From the NCBI GenBank assembly GCA_038239145.1, contig JBBSFB010000005.1, forward strand, positions 62,001 to 126,000: a stretch of DNA of 64,000 nt, given 5' to 3'. Position numbers and translations under genes: made by a program. Source of the stretch: PALSA-610 sp038239145. Its GTDB lineage: Bacteria; Actinomycetota; Acidimicrobiia; IMCC26256; PALSA-610. This document shows positions 34,012 to 42,356 of the stretch, in pieces. A model generated the notes under the pieces. It did no database searches. It was not told where the DNA came from and was given only the letters and a program-made list of their open reading frames with translations. Every line of letters begins with the position of its first letter. Within the stretch, counting starts at the first letter, position 1.

Positions 34012-34072
34012 ACGGCCGGCCGGGCCGGGCGGCGATACCTCGAATCGCGCGCCGCCGGGCCGACCGGCCGAC
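34012..34072. terminator. GC-rich hairpin between convergent genes
   Basis: A left arm rich in GGCCGGCCGGGCC and a right arm with GGCCGACCGGCCG can pair with small bulges around an AT-containing loop (ATACCTCGAATCG). It stands between the glycosyltransferase stop and the convergent gene stop at 34089. The right arm continues as tandem CGACCGGC octamers (34061-34083). Likely bidirectional terminator. Confidence 0.5.
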
Positions 34073-34088
34073 CGGCCGACCGGAGCCG

Positions 34089-34376
34089 CTACTCGATGAC
34101 GCTGATGTCGGCAATCTCGGTCTCCTCGGGCGGTCCGGCAAAACCGCCCTCTATGCCCTTCTGCATCGCGGGCATCAGGGTGGTGTCGCGGAACTTCTCC
34201 CAGCTCTCCTTCGAGTCGTGGATCGCGACGATGGTCCAGCCGCCGGGCGAGGCGCCGGCCGCGTGAAAGAGCTGGCCCTCGGGCAACGTCGTCGGGCTGG
34301 GGTGCACCGCAGCGAGCACCGCTTCGTAGTTCGCTTTCGTACCGCCGGGAAAGAAGTGGATGATTCCGAAGGCCAT
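34089..34376 (-). CDS. Hypothetical dimeric alpha/beta-barrel-like protein
   Basis: 95 aa, reading MAFGIIHFFPGGTKANYEAVLAAVHP, then GQLFHAAGASPGGWTIVAIHDSKESWEKFRDTTLMPAM. The strand-helix-strand order and the WTIVAIHDSKESWEKFRD segment resemble small antibiotic-biosynthesis-monooxygenase-type (ABM) ferredoxin-like domains. No catalytic residues known. It is followed on the same strand by nothing, and preceded 44 bp upstream by a gene of similar fold (34421-34690). Confidence 0.75.
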   Translation of the reverse strand: MAFGIIHFFPGGTKANYEAVLAAVHPSPTTLPEGQLFHAAGASPGGWTIVAIHDSKESWEKFRDTTLMPAMQKGIEGGFAGPPEETEIADISVIE

Positions 34377-34420
34377 GATGATCAGCTCCTGTTGATTGGG
34401 TTCGAATGGTCCGTCGTCGA

Positions 34421-34690
34421 CTACTTACCAGTCGTCTCGACGAGCATCAGGAGCGTGTCCGGGCGGACTCCGTCGTGCTTCATCGCGGCGGCGGCGCCGT
34501 CACCCTGCAGGCTCGCCTGGAACGCCTCGAGGCTGGGTGCTTCTACGATCAAGCCGACGCGGTTCGAGCCGTTCGGGTCGATGAAGGTCCGCGCCGTGAT
34601 GCCGAGCGGACCGAAGTATTCCTCGCGCTTCGTTGACTTGGCCCAGTGGTCGACGTCATCGACCTCGTGGATCACCAGAAAATTCGCCAC
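34421..34690 (-). CDS. Hypothetical small protein, probable ferredoxin-like fold
   Basis: 89 aa: MANFLVIHEVDDVDHWAKSTKREEYFGPLGITARTFIDPNGSNRVGLIVEAPSLEAFQASL. The pattern is that of short actinobacterial proteins with strand-helix-strand repeats and a conserved DVDHW segment. A ribosome-binding site (AAGGAGA) precedes the ATG. It is likely co-transcribed with the downstream gene at 34089-34376. The function is unknown. Confidence 0.75.
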   Translation of the reverse strand: MANFLVIHEVDDVDHWAKSTKREEYFGPLGITARTFIDPNGSNRVGLIVEAPSLEAFQASLQGDGAAAAMKHDGVRPDTLLMLVETTGK

Positions 34691-34762
34691 TTGAGATTCT
34701 CTCCTTGTCGTAGGTGTCCCAGAAAGTCTGCCTGCTGGTGCGCATCACCCGCGCATCACCCG

Positions 34763-35089
34763 TTACGAACCCGGTGACGCGTGCACCCGGACAAGGCGCC
34801 GCCCCTCCTCGGTACGAAGGGTCAGTGGGCCGCGCGTGAGCAGCAAGAGGGCTGACGATGCCTCGGCTATTGGAAGGGACCCGTGGGCCCGAGGATTTCG
34901 CGACCGAAAGGCCACACCGGCCGAAATGCCAAGGGCGAAAATGGCAACGGCGAAGACGCTCACCAGTATCCTCTTGCGATTCCGGCCCACTCGAACGTGC
35001 GCGTCCACGGGCTGATGAGTCTCGTCGCAGACGGGTGCGACCGCTTCGAGATCGTCCGTCTCGTCATCAGCGTGCACGACGAACAGCAT
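34763..35089 (-). CDS. Hypothetical single-pass membrane protein
   Basis: 108 aa from the ATG at 35089 (MLFVVHADDETDDLEAVAPV). An acidic N-terminus of about 35 residues is followed by a positively charged patch (GRNRKR) and one TM helix, ILVSVFAVAIFALGISAGVAF, then a short Arg-rich exterior or cytoplasmic tail. No family is recognised. Starts further upstream run into the 14-bp tandem repeats and were rejected. Confidence 0.5.
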   Translation of the reverse strand: MLFVVHADDETDDLEAVAPVCDETHQPVDAHVRVGRNRKRILVSVFAVAIFALGISAGVAFRSRNPRAHGSLPIAEASSALLLLTRGPLTLRTEEGRRLVRVHASPGS

Positions 35090-35135
35090 GCCCGATCGGG
35101 TTCTTCTAGGCCGGTTGTCGCGTGCTGAGGCGAAC

Positions 35136-35191
35136 CGATCGCACGTTCCCGATCGCACGTTCCCGATCGCACGTTCCCGATCGCCCGTTTC
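35136..35191. repeat. Four tandem 14-bp repeats
   Basis: Copies of CCGATCGCACGTTC (phase arbitrary) at 35136, 35150, 35164 and 35178; the last is degenerate (CGCCCGTTTC). CGATCG is palindromic in each unit. It is located between a minus-strand membrane protein and the broken phosphodiester glycosidase. It could be a protein-binding array or simple slippage. Confidence 0.8.
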
Positions 35192-35216
35192 GTTGCCTGG
35201 TCATAACCCGCTGCAC

Positions 35217-36509
35217 ATGGACCGACCAGGCCCGGACGCACAGAATCGGCGGATGGGCGCTGCTGCCGAGGCATCCGCAAGGGACCGGGGCCGTCCCGGA
35301 GAGGACCCACGCGGGCCGGAGACCCCCAGGCGTCGGTGGGGTCGGCGCCCGGTAGACCCGGTCCGGCGCAGGCAACGACGCCGGCGCGGGACCGGGGCGC
35401 TCGGAGTGTTGCTCGCAGTAATCGCAGTTCCCGCGTAGTCGCGGGGACGGACGCTCGCCGCGGCGTCGACGGATCCGCTGGGTGTCCGATTCGTCGAGTG
35501 GGCCCGCGATCATGACTGGGCGGCACCGTCAGCCGTGCCGAGCGCGACCGGTACACACATCACCAGCCGCCTACCGGCGGCGTGCCCAAGGGTGGTGTCC
35601 CCGAGGCCCCGAAACTCGCCGTACGAGCCAAGGCGCGCGGGGCGAAGCCTCACGCCGGCGGACTGGTCGCGGCTGTGACCGCACCGCCGAATGTCGCGCC
35701 GCTGGTCTCGGATCCACTCCCCGGTGAAGGCCAGTGGCAGCCCACCGGACGACTCGTCGACGGCCGGCCGGGCCTCTGGGTCACGTTCGTGCGGCCCGAC
35801 GCCGTGCACACGAGTCTGCTGGCCGGGATCGCGCATCTCGACATGTCGCGACTCGAAGCAACCGTGCACCCCGGCACCGACATCCCCGGTGGCGGCCCGT
35901 GGGCGAACGCACCACAGATCGGCGCGGGTGAGTATCCGTACGTCGTCGCCGCGTTCAACAGCGCATTCCGGCTCGACAACAGTCGCGGTGGCTACTGCGC
36001 CGAGGGACGCACCGTGAAGGCGCTCGACCCCGGGCGCGCGTCGCTCGTGACCTACGCCGACGGGCACGTCGACGTCGGCATTTGGGGCCGCAATGAGATC
36101 ATGGCACCGTCGGTCACCGCCGTTCGCCAGAATCTCGATCTGATCGTCGACGGCGGCGCGCGCGTCCCCGGGCTCGCCGATGCCAACAACGGGTTGTGGG
36201 GCGGGACGGTCGGCAACAACATCTATGTGTGGCGCTCGGGGGTTCGGCGTCGATGCGCACGGCAATCTCGTCTACGCCGTGGGTCCCGGCCTCAACGTCG
36301 ACACACTGGCTGAGTTGTTGCGGCGCGCGGGCTGCGTGCGCGCGATGGAGCTCGACATCAACACGTGGTGGGTCACGTTCACCTCGTTCGCGCCCGGGCC
36401 GGACGGGAAGCCGCTGCGGGCGAACCTCCTATCCAGCATGGTCCGCAACCCGGATCGCTACCTGCAGCGGAGTACCCGCGACTTCGTGGAGATCGACGTC
36501 CGGCACTGA
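35217..36509 (+). pseudogene. Broken phosphodiester glycosidase (NAGPA-like) family gene
   Basis: The first frame (ATG 35217) encodes an Arg-rich cytoplasmic tail and a TM segment (GALGVLLAVIAVPA), then an in-frame TAG at 35436-35438, and continues as TLAAASTDPLGVRFVEWARDHDW. The gene then switches frame to VPKGGVPEAPKLA (35582 on) and carries the body: GEGQWQPTGRLVDGRPGLWVTFVRPD and AAFNSAFRLDNSRGGYCAEGRTV. A 1-nt insertion in a G-run near 36240 moves it to the third frame (FGVDAHGNLVYAVGPGLN, MELDINTWWVTF). Nonsense mutation plus two shifts indicate a dead gene. Intact relatives are membrane-anchored exo-enzymes removing phosphodiester-linked sugars. Confidence 0.8.
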
Positions 36510-36591
36510 GCCGAACCGTCGACCCGGTGCGCTCAGCCGGGCGGCACCGGCGAGCGCCGACCACTCGAGCACTGGCATGACGCGTCCGCCG

Positions 36592-36801
36592 TCAATCCGC
36601 CTTCTGTACCAGTAGAGCCAGCGTGGGACAGGCTTCGATCGCCCGTTTGACGTGTGACTCGAGTGACGGCGGGATCGCACCGGGCGCGACAATTGGGTAT
36701 CCCCACTCGTCGAGGCGGATCAGTTCGGGGAGAAGCTCGGCGCACATGCCGTGACCGACGCACGTCGTCCAGTTCACGACCAGCCGTTGCTTCATCGCCA
36801 T
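36592..36801 (-). CDS. Single-cluster ferredoxin, probably 3Fe-4S
   Basis: 69 aa (MAMKQRLVVNWTTCVGHGMC start at 36801; an ATG two codons later is possible). Three cysteines are placed as C-x5-C and a distal CP in IEACPTLALLV, the ligand pattern of actinobacterial [3Fe-4S] ferredoxins that serve P450s or oxidoreductases. The gene overlaps the end of the NuoF-like gene by 10 bp and is the last of a five-gene operon, so it most likely receives electrons from that flavoprotein. Confidence 0.85.
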   Translation of the reverse strand: MAMKQRLVVNWTTCVGHGMCAELLPELIRLDEWGYPIVAPGAIPPSLESHVKRAIEACPTLALLVQKAD

Positions 36802-38081
36802 GGTCCCGGCGCCGGCGTCGCGAGGACGCGCGGTGCACTCATACGCCCGCAGCGACCGTGTAACCGGTGTAGCTCGATCTCGGTGGAAAACGCATCGAGG
36901 CTGGACGCCACGAATCGCGCCGCGCCGTCGGGGTGCTTGCACGCGCCGCGGCCCTTCACCAACTCGAGCCAGCCGCGCAGTCGCTGCTCGGCGTGGCCGT
37001 CGCGGTCGCCCGCAACCAGGGCGCTCATCGCGGCGGCGATCGCCGGCAGGCCGTTGACGCACGGCCCGCATTGCCCGGCGTTCTCGTTCGCGAGCCACTG
37101 CGCGACATCTGCCGACTCTGCAAGTCCGCACGAGGTTTCCGGCAGCGCGACGATCACTCCGCAGCCGAACGCGGCACCGGCGGTACGCAAGGAGGCCGCG
37201 TCGAGCGTCAGTCGGCGCGCTTGCGCGACGCTCAGCCAAGTACCGAAGTAACCGCCGACCAGTACGGCCTGGGTCTCGTCGAGCGAACCCCCCGCGGCCG
37301 CCATCATCCGGGGCAGGGGCAGCCCGAGCGGTATCTCGAACACGCCGGGGGCCGCGACACTTCCGGCGATCGTGACCAGCGCCGAACCCGGTTCCGCCTC
37401 GGTGCCAAGGCCCCGGAACCAGCGCGCGCCGTGGCGCGCGATCAATGCGACATGGGCGAGCGTCTCCGCGTTCTGTACGAGCGTCGGTCGCCGTGCAACT
37501 CCACGTTCGAACGGCCGGGGGGGAACGAAGGTCGGCTTCGCCTCGCCGCCGTTGATCCAGCGGACGAGCGCGGACTCCTCTCCGGACACGTAGCGATCGG
37601 GCGCCAACTCGAGTCGCACGCGGACGCGATCGGCTCCGCAAGCCTCTCGTTCGTCGATGGCTCGCCGCAGATTTCGGATCGTGGCACTCGCCGCCCGGTC
37701 GACGCAGACAACCACCTCGAGCGCGTGCAGTATTTCCGCGGCGAGGGCCGCGCCGTCCAGCACGAGATGCGGCGCGACCGTGCAGAGCGCTCTGTCCTTC
37801 GAGCTCATCGGTTCGCCTTCGGTCGCATTGACCACGACGTAGCCGCGACGCCGCTGACTCGCTACTGCTCGCATCTTCGTCGCCGTGGGAAAGCCGGCGC
37901 CGCCGTGACCGCGTAGACCAGACCGTTCGACCTCCGTCAGCAGTGCCTGGCTTCCCGCCGGCCGCGCCCCGAAGTGCGCGACGTGGTCTGGATAATGCGG
38001 AAGCGGCGCATTGGGCAAGAGCCGGGGAAGCTCGCCGGCATCGGGTATACGCGCCGCGGGGCGAAGGTCGGTGCTGCGCAC
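36792..38081 (-). CDS. Second NuoF-like NADH/FMN/iron-sulfur flavoprotein
   Basis: 429 aa. It has GLRGHGGAGFPTATKMRAV (FMN glycine loop), NATEGEPMSSKDR, RYVSGEESALVRWINGG and the cluster segment NENAGQCGPCVNGL with a later GACKHPDG. It is shorter and diverged relative to the first copy (3600-5078), with SGEES instead of YGEET. It overlaps the downstream ferredoxin and follows the membrane ferric-reductase-like gene by 1 bp. Together they suggest NAD(P)H or ferredoxin oxidation linked to a membrane b-type haem protein; the direction of flow is unknown. Confidence 0.87.
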   Translation of the reverse strand: MRSTDLRPAARIPDAGELPRLLPNAPLPHYPDHVAHFGARPAGSQALLTEVERSGLRGHGGAGFPTATKMRAVASQRRRGYVVVNATEGEPMSSKDRALCTVAPHLVLDGAALAAEILHALEVVVCVDRAASATIRNLRRAIDEREACGADRVRVRLELAPDRYVSGEESALVRWINGGEAKPTFVPPRPFERGVARRPTLVQNAETLAHVALIARHGARWFRGLGTEAEPGSALVTIAGSVAAPGVFEIPLGLPLPRMMAAAGGSLDETQAVLVGGYFGTWLSVAQARRLTLDAASLRTAGAAFGCGVIVALPETSCGLAESADVAQWLANENAGQCGPCVNGLPAIAAAMSALVAGDRDGHAEQRLRGWLELVKGRGACKHPDGAARFVASSLDAFSTEIELHRLHGRCGRMSAPRVLATPAPGPWR

Positions 38082-38082
38082 G

Positions 38083-39159
38083 TCAGATACCTCCTCGTGC
38101 GGAAACCGAGCCAGTCACCGCGTTGCTTCCCGCGTCGACGTTGAGCCGCACGTCCAACGTCAGCGAGTCGCCCGCTCCGTTGTGCAGCGTGGCCCACAGC
38201 TCGGTGCCGGCGAGATGGACAACCTGACCGCGATACAGCTCGGGCTCAGCCGCGGTTCCGAGACTCGCTTCACTGCGATCCATCTGTATGCCGCCACCGG
38301 CGAGGGGACTGCCGTCGAGCACGAAGCGAACGGACCCGCGCGCTCCGCCGGAGAGTGAGCCATAGATCGTGACGCGCGCTCTGCCGTCGTTCCCGGCGGC
38401 GCGCGCGATCGTGCCGGCGAGAGTCGAGTCGAACGGCGCGCGCAGCGCCCCGGACACCGGCACAGTGCGAACTTCCCGACCCAGCAACGATGACGGAGTG
38501 CCGGCGCGTCGCGCCCAGCCCGGTTGGCTGGGTCCGGTAAAGGTCCAGGTGAGCACGGCGAACAGCAGTACCGCCGTCGCCGCGCCGGTCCATGTCCGTC
38601 GCCCGACCGGAACGCCGTGCGCTACGACCAGACGCAACGTCACCGCTGCGATAACTGCGGAGAGACACGCCAGGCTCAATACGAGCGACCAGAGGACACG
38701 GCCGTCGGAGCCGGTACCGAGACCATGGAGAAACGCAACCGGCCAACACGCATACGAGATCCAGTGGACCGCTCGAAATGCGCGATACCCGAGACGATTA
38801 CGCAGCAGGCTCGTGACGATCACGGCAAGGAGCAGGTCGACGGCAACTGCGCCGAGCCCGAGCCACAGTGGACGATAGGGAGATCGGAACGGAATGACGA
38901 CGTCGAGCCAACCGATCGGTGCGAAACCGTCGGCAATCGCCGTGACAATGTGCACGCTGAGGAACACGACGACAAGCAGCGAGACGTTCTTGTGCAACGC
39001 GGCAGTGACGAAGCGCGGGAAGCGCGGGCTGGTATAGCGCGAAACCTGGATGATTCCGAGAACGAGGCTGGCGGTGAGCAACACCAAGGCAACGAACCCG
39101 GTTCCGCGTGTGAGATACCACATGGCCTGCGTGCCGGTGACAGCGATCATGATGTGCAC
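38083..39159 (-). CDS. Ferric-reductase-like transmembrane protein with extracytoplasmic domain
   Basis: 358 aa. Six to seven TM helices in the first 210 residues, with His in TAALHKNVSLLVVVFLSVHIVTAI and in RAFRAVHWISYACWPVAFLHGLGTG as likely b-haem ligands, the pattern of the Ferric_reduct domain. The C-terminal 140 residues after WTFTGPSQPGW are soluble, probably outside, with repeated Gly/Ser strands (TIYGSLSGGARGSVRFVLDGSPL). It starts 1 bp after the apbE stop. In actinobacteria this protein commonly sits with ApbE and FMN-binding partners in a flavin-based electron-transfer module. Confidence 0.87.
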   Translation of the reverse strand: MHIMIAVTGTQAMWYLTRGTGFVALVLLTASLVLGIIQVSRYTSPRFPRFVTAALHKNVSLLVVVFLSVHIVTAIADGFAPIGWLDVVIPFRSPYRPLWLGLGAVAVDLLLAVIVTSLLRNRLGYRAFRAVHWISYACWPVAFLHGLGTGSDGRVLWSLVLSLACLSAVIAAVTLRLVVAHGVPVGRRTWTGAATAVLLFAVLTWTFTGPSQPGWARRAGTPSSLLGREVRTVPVSGALRAPFDSTLAGTIARAAGNDGRARVTIYGSLSGGARGSVRFVLDGSPLAGGGIQMDRSEASLGTAAEPELYRGQVVHLAGTELWATLHNGAGDSLTLDVRLNVDAGSNAVTGSVSARGGI

Positions 39160-39160
39160 A

Positions 39161-40084
39161 TCATTCGACGGGCCAGCCTCCGACGTACGCCACGGCGCCG
39201 CCGATGCCGACGAGCCGGGCCGGATATCCGCGCTCGGCGAGCCACGCAGGCGCGTCCGGACCGAGAATGATCGCGGCGGTACTGGCGAGGTTCGCGTCTT
39301 CGCATGATCCCGCGGCCACGGTCACCACTCGCCAATGATCGACCGCGGATCGACCGGTGGAGGGATCAATGATGTGGTGCAACGGTTGTCCGCCGCGCGT
39401 CCAACGGCGCACCGACGTTCCCGACGTCGCGACTCCGCCGCCCAGTATCTGGACCTTCTGACCGCCGGGTGCGGCGAACGCGGCGCGGTGATCCTCGGCG
39501 ACGCGCACCGACCACCCGCCGGGCGGGGCGGCTCCCGCGCACGAGAGGTCGCCACCGAGCCCGACGACAACTCCGCCACCGGTACGTTCGGCGGCCGCAC
39601 GCGCGGCGCGATCCGCGCACCAGGCCTTCGCCGTCGCGCCAAGATCGAGAGTGACCCCCGTCGGCACGCGGACAGTCCCGCGTGCACGGTCCATATCGAT
39701 TGCGCGCCAGCCCGCCATTGTGTGCACGGTCACGCGCAACGCCGGACCGTCCGGCGCGACTTCGTTGAAGTCGCGGTCGTAGCCGATCTCACGCACAAAC
39801 GTTCCGACCGTCGGATCGACGAGCCCGTCGGTGGCACGCGCACCCCGCAGCGCCACCTCCAACGCGTCGAGAAGCCAGCGCGACACCGCGATGGGTTCAC
39901 CCGGATGGAGATTGACGCGCGCGAGTTCGGAGTCTTCGCGGAAGCGGCTGCACGCCCGGTCGACTTCGGCAATGACGCGCTCGGTCTCGGCGCGCGCGTC
40001 GTTCAGCGACACTCGGTCGTCGACGAGGACGACCGCCGTGGTTCCGAGCGCCGGAAAGCTGACCTGGTCGAGGAGTTCGGTCAC
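39161..40084 (-). CDS. apbE: FAD:protein FMN transferase (ApbE)
   Basis: 307 aa. ApbE core motifs: VDRACSRFREDSELARVN, then GATDGLVDPTVGTFVREIGYDRDF, DLGATAKAWCADRAA (the DxGxxxKGxxxD-type Mg/FAD site with Trp in place of Gly), GGGVVVGLGGDLSCAG, and HHIIDPSTGRSAVDHWRVVTV. The enzyme covalently attaches FMN to Ser/Thr of partner proteins. No separate FMN-binding-domain target gene is visible in the operon, so the target is either the extracytoplasmic domain of its neighbour or elsewhere. It overlaps the Thr/Pro-rich gene by 4 bp. Confidence 0.92.
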   Translation of the reverse strand: MTELLDQVSFPALGTTAVVLVDDRVSLNDARAETERVIAEVDRACSRFREDSELARVNLHPGEPIAVSRWLLDALEVALRGARATDGLVDPTVGTFVREIGYDRDFNEVAPDGPALRVTVHTMAGWRAIDMDRARGTVRVPTGVTLDLGATAKAWCADRAARAAAERTGGGVVVGLGGDLSCAGAAPPGGWSVRVAEDHRAAFAAPGGQKVQILGGGVATSGTSVRRWTRGGQPLHHIIDPSTGRSAVDHWRVVTVAAGSCEDANLASTAAIILGPDAPAWLAERGYPARLVGIGGAVAYVGGWPVE

Positions 40085-40488
40085 GACTGCCCAGAAACGA
40101 CACCGCCTCCGCTACCCCCTGACGAAGGCTGAGGGATGTACTGCACCGGCGCGAGTGTGTCGGGCGTCGTAGCAGGCGTCGTGGTCGGAGTCACCGTGGC
40201 GGGCGACGTAGCAGGCGTGGTGGCGGGCGTGGTGGTCGGAGTCACCGTGGCGCGCGCCGACCGGTTCGGTGCCGGGGGCTTGACCGGCAGGAATCGGGTT
40301 CCTGACACCGGCGCAACCCGCGTGCGCGTCGGTATCGACTTGGCCCGGGCAGGTTGCGCCAGCGCGATGAGAGTCGTGAGACCCCCGGAAACCGCCACGG
40401 ATACCGCCACGACGGCACGCGTCAACGAGGACACCCTGCGTACCGCGCGATCTCGGTCCCGGCTGGCGCTGGTTGTTCTCATTCTCAT
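40081..40488 (-). CDS. Secreted or anchored Thr/Pro-rich protein, first gene of the redox operon
   Basis: 135 aa. An Arg-rich start is followed by a hydrophobic stretch (LTRAVVAVSVAVSGGLTTLIALAQPARA), a signal peptide or anchor ending in AxA. The remainder is low-complexity with TPTTTPATTPATSPAT-type repeats and a Gly/Ser tail (SSGGSGGGVVSGQS). The DNA repeat can be seen as two similar GGAGTCACCGTGGCG blocks. A cell-wall spacer or flexible carrier is a plausible role. Short Thr/Ser-Ala-Thr patterns could in principle be flavinylated by the neighbouring ApbE, but no clear D-x-x-[ST]-x-A-[ST] motif is seen. Confidence 0.65.
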   Translation of the reverse strand: MRMRTTSASRDRDRAVRRVSSLTRAVVAVSVAVSGGLTTLIALAQPARAKSIPTRTRVAPVSGTRFLPVKPPAPNRSARATVTPTTTPATTPATSPATVTPTTTPATTPDTLAPVQYIPQPSSGGSGGGVVSGQS

Positions 40489-40606
40489 GAAACCAGGATC
40501 GGCTTCCCCGCGCTGAGGAACCTGAGAGCCAGGTTAAGGCTTGTACAACCCCTGAAGCCTGCTACGGGCCTGCCGTACGAACTTGGATGGCTCGTCGTGC
40601 CGGGCG

Positions 40607-40800
40607 TCAGGCTCCGAACCATGTGTAGTAGCCCGGAGGCATCGATCCCTCACGCACTGACTCGGCCAGCTTGCGTGCGCGCTCGCCTTGAGGTCCGTCC
40701 CACTCCGCGACGTTCACCGCGGCCGCGGCCGTCCTTCACGGGATTGGTCAACCACCACGGCCGGTCCACCTGACGATCACCTCGGCGAGAAGCTCGAGCG
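40607..40800 (-). pseudogene. Remnant of a haem-binding (Haem_bd) domain gene in a gene-poor stretch
   Basis: In the 368-bp stretch 40489-40856 no complete gene is seen. On the minus strand 40714-40607 encodes NVAEWDGPQGERARKLAESV and then REGSMPPGYYTWFGA before a stop; this matches the end of Haem_bd (cytochrome c-like) proteins, where the segment xFSEW...MPPxxYxxxHP is typical. The preceding CxxCH part is not found and the final HPxA is lost. Also present is an imperfect inverted repeat AACCT/AGGTT at 40519-40535, upstream of the redox operon, as a possible operator. Confidence 0.5.
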
Positions 40801-40856
40801 CGTAGGGGCGACGGCTGATTGAAGATCACCACGAGGCTGATGTGACGACCGCCGCG

Positions 40857-42356
40857 CTACCCCAACCGCGTCAGCACGTTCCGGGTGATCTGTTCGATGG
40901 GCGCGTCTCGTCCGGCGAGCCCGTGCGCCCAGTCAGTCGAGCCCGACGTCACGACCGTCGCGCCCGCCTCGTTCGTGTACGCACCCAGCACCGCGTGGCC
41001 GTGGCGGAGGCGTTCCATCGCCTCGGGCTCACGCGTCCCGAACACGCGCGACGCGATGTACTCCAACTCGCTCGGCTCGCTCGGCTTCGGCGGACGAGGC
41101 GCGGTCTCGCGGGTGAAGTGCTGGGTCGGGCACGTGCCGAGGATCTCGAAAGTCGGCGGCGTACCGTCCTCTCCGGTCGGGTACGGCAAGCCGTCGCGAT
41201 AGGTGAACACGCACCCGTCACATTCGTAGCCGACCGCGGTCGACGCGGCACCCAGCACGTCGCCGTATCCGAGGCCGGTACCGTCGAAGATCCAGTGGCC
41301 TGCGCGGTGCACGGTGTAGCCGCCGAGCCCGTTGGTCACGTTACGACCGATGCGGTGATAGCCCCCGCGCGTGAACGAGACGCCGGTCATGTGGTTCTCG
41401 GGACGAGCCACGACCACGTCGGACCAAAAGGTGGTCACCTCCGACTCGCGTTCGGTCTCGAGCAACGGGTCGTCCTTGAAGAACCCCTTGTACCCGACCA
41501 TCACGTCGTGGTCATCGCCTTCTATGCGCACCTGCCACAGCGACGTATTGCCCGAGAAGAACGCGGCATTGCCCCCGCGCGCGATGAAGGCTTCGACCGT
41601 GTCGCGCATTCCGCGCGACCAGTACTCGTCGTGGCCGACCGAGAGATACAGACCCGCGTCGTCCAGGACCTCGGGGTGCTCTTCGAGATCGGCGTTGGTG
41701 CACACACCGATGTCGAATCCTTCGCGTTCGGCCCACTCGATGAACGGCAGCTCCCAGTCCGGCCAACCCGCTGATCCGGCGTACCCCGACAGATGATTCA
41801 GCGAGATGTACCCGACGTGGGCGGCGTTCTGCGGATCGGGCGTGCCCGTCCCCGTGACGCGCCGGCCTTTGCCCGGAGGCTTGTAGAGGTAGCCCGCCGC
41901 CATCGGCCGCTGCATCGCAACGTGCGTGCCACCCGTATAGAGGTTCGGTCCCCCGAAGTCGTTGTAGGCGTGCCACGTGTTGGTCGCCAGCGCGACCACG
42001 ATGCGCGCACCGGCAGACGGACGCACGACGAAGAACGCGTAGTCGCGCCGGACCTTGTCGCCGACGTCGATTTCCATGACGACCTCGTAGTACCCGGACC
42101 GCCAGGCCCCGTCGACGTCGAGCGTGAGCGCGGTTGGCCAGCCGCAACCCTTCGAAGCCGCGTCCTTCGGCGTCGGGTGCTCGTCGGTCGCGACGCCGGA
42201 GGGCGACGACTTGAACACGACCTCGCGGTGCACACCGACGCGCGCGACCTCGACTCGGACCGGTCGCCCGCCGGACGACGATATGTGCACACCGACCTGT
42301 TCACCCGAGACCACCGATTGCGGCCAGCAATACCCCGTCACCACGTCGCGCGCCAT
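40857..42356 (-). CDS. N,N-dimethylformamidase large-subunit-like protein
   Basis: 499 aa. The sequence has the long LARGE-subunit pattern: an N-terminal beta-sandwich (QVGVHISSSGGRPVRVEVARVGVHRE), then YAFFVVRPSAGARIVVALATNTWHAYNDFGG, a catalytic-region-like GYISLNHLSGYAG, and DDAGLYLSVGHDEYWSRGMRDTVEAFIARGGNAAFFSGN, characteristic of the family's ThuA-like domain. Dimethylformamidases hydrolyse DMF to dimethylamine and formate with a mononuclear iron site; many homologues have other, unknown amide substrates. No small subunit gene is adjacent. A GTG/ATG start at 42356 is adopted. Divergent from the FAD oxidoreductase by 63 bp. Confidence 0.8.
   Translation of the reverse strand: MARDVVTGYCWPQSVVSGEQVGVHISSSGGRPVRVEVARVGVHREVVFKSSPSGVATDEHPTPKDAASKGCGWPTALTLDVDGAWRSGYYEVVMEIDVGDKVRRDYAFFVVRPSAGARIVVALATNTWHAYNDFGGPNLYTGGTHVAMQRPMAAGYLYKPPGKGRRVTGTGTPDPQNAAHVGYISLNHLSGYAGSAGWPDWELPFIEWAEREGFDIGVCTNADLEEHPEVLDDAGLYLSVGHDEYWSRGMRDTVEAFIARGGNAAFFSGNTSLWQVRIEGDDHDVMVGYKGFFKDDPLLETERESEVTTFWSDVVVARPENHMTGVSFTRGGYHRIGRNVTNGLGGYTVHRAGHWIFDGTGLGYGDVLGAASTAVGYECDGCVFTYRDGLPYPTGEDGTPPTFEILGTCPTQHFTRETAPRPPKPSEPSELEYIASRVFGTREPEAMERLRHGHAVLGAYTNEAGATVVTSGSTDWAHGLAGRDAPIEQITRNVLTRLG

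Noticed and set aside
35136..35191. 14-bp repeats as a mini CRISPR
   Set aside because: No spacers between units and no cas genes anywhere in the window.
35281..35297. GGGACCGGGGCCGTCCC as a further DosR box
   Set aside because: Arm spacing is 7 nt rather than the 4 nt between GGGAC and GTCCC in DosR boxes, and it lies inside the glycosidase pseudogene.
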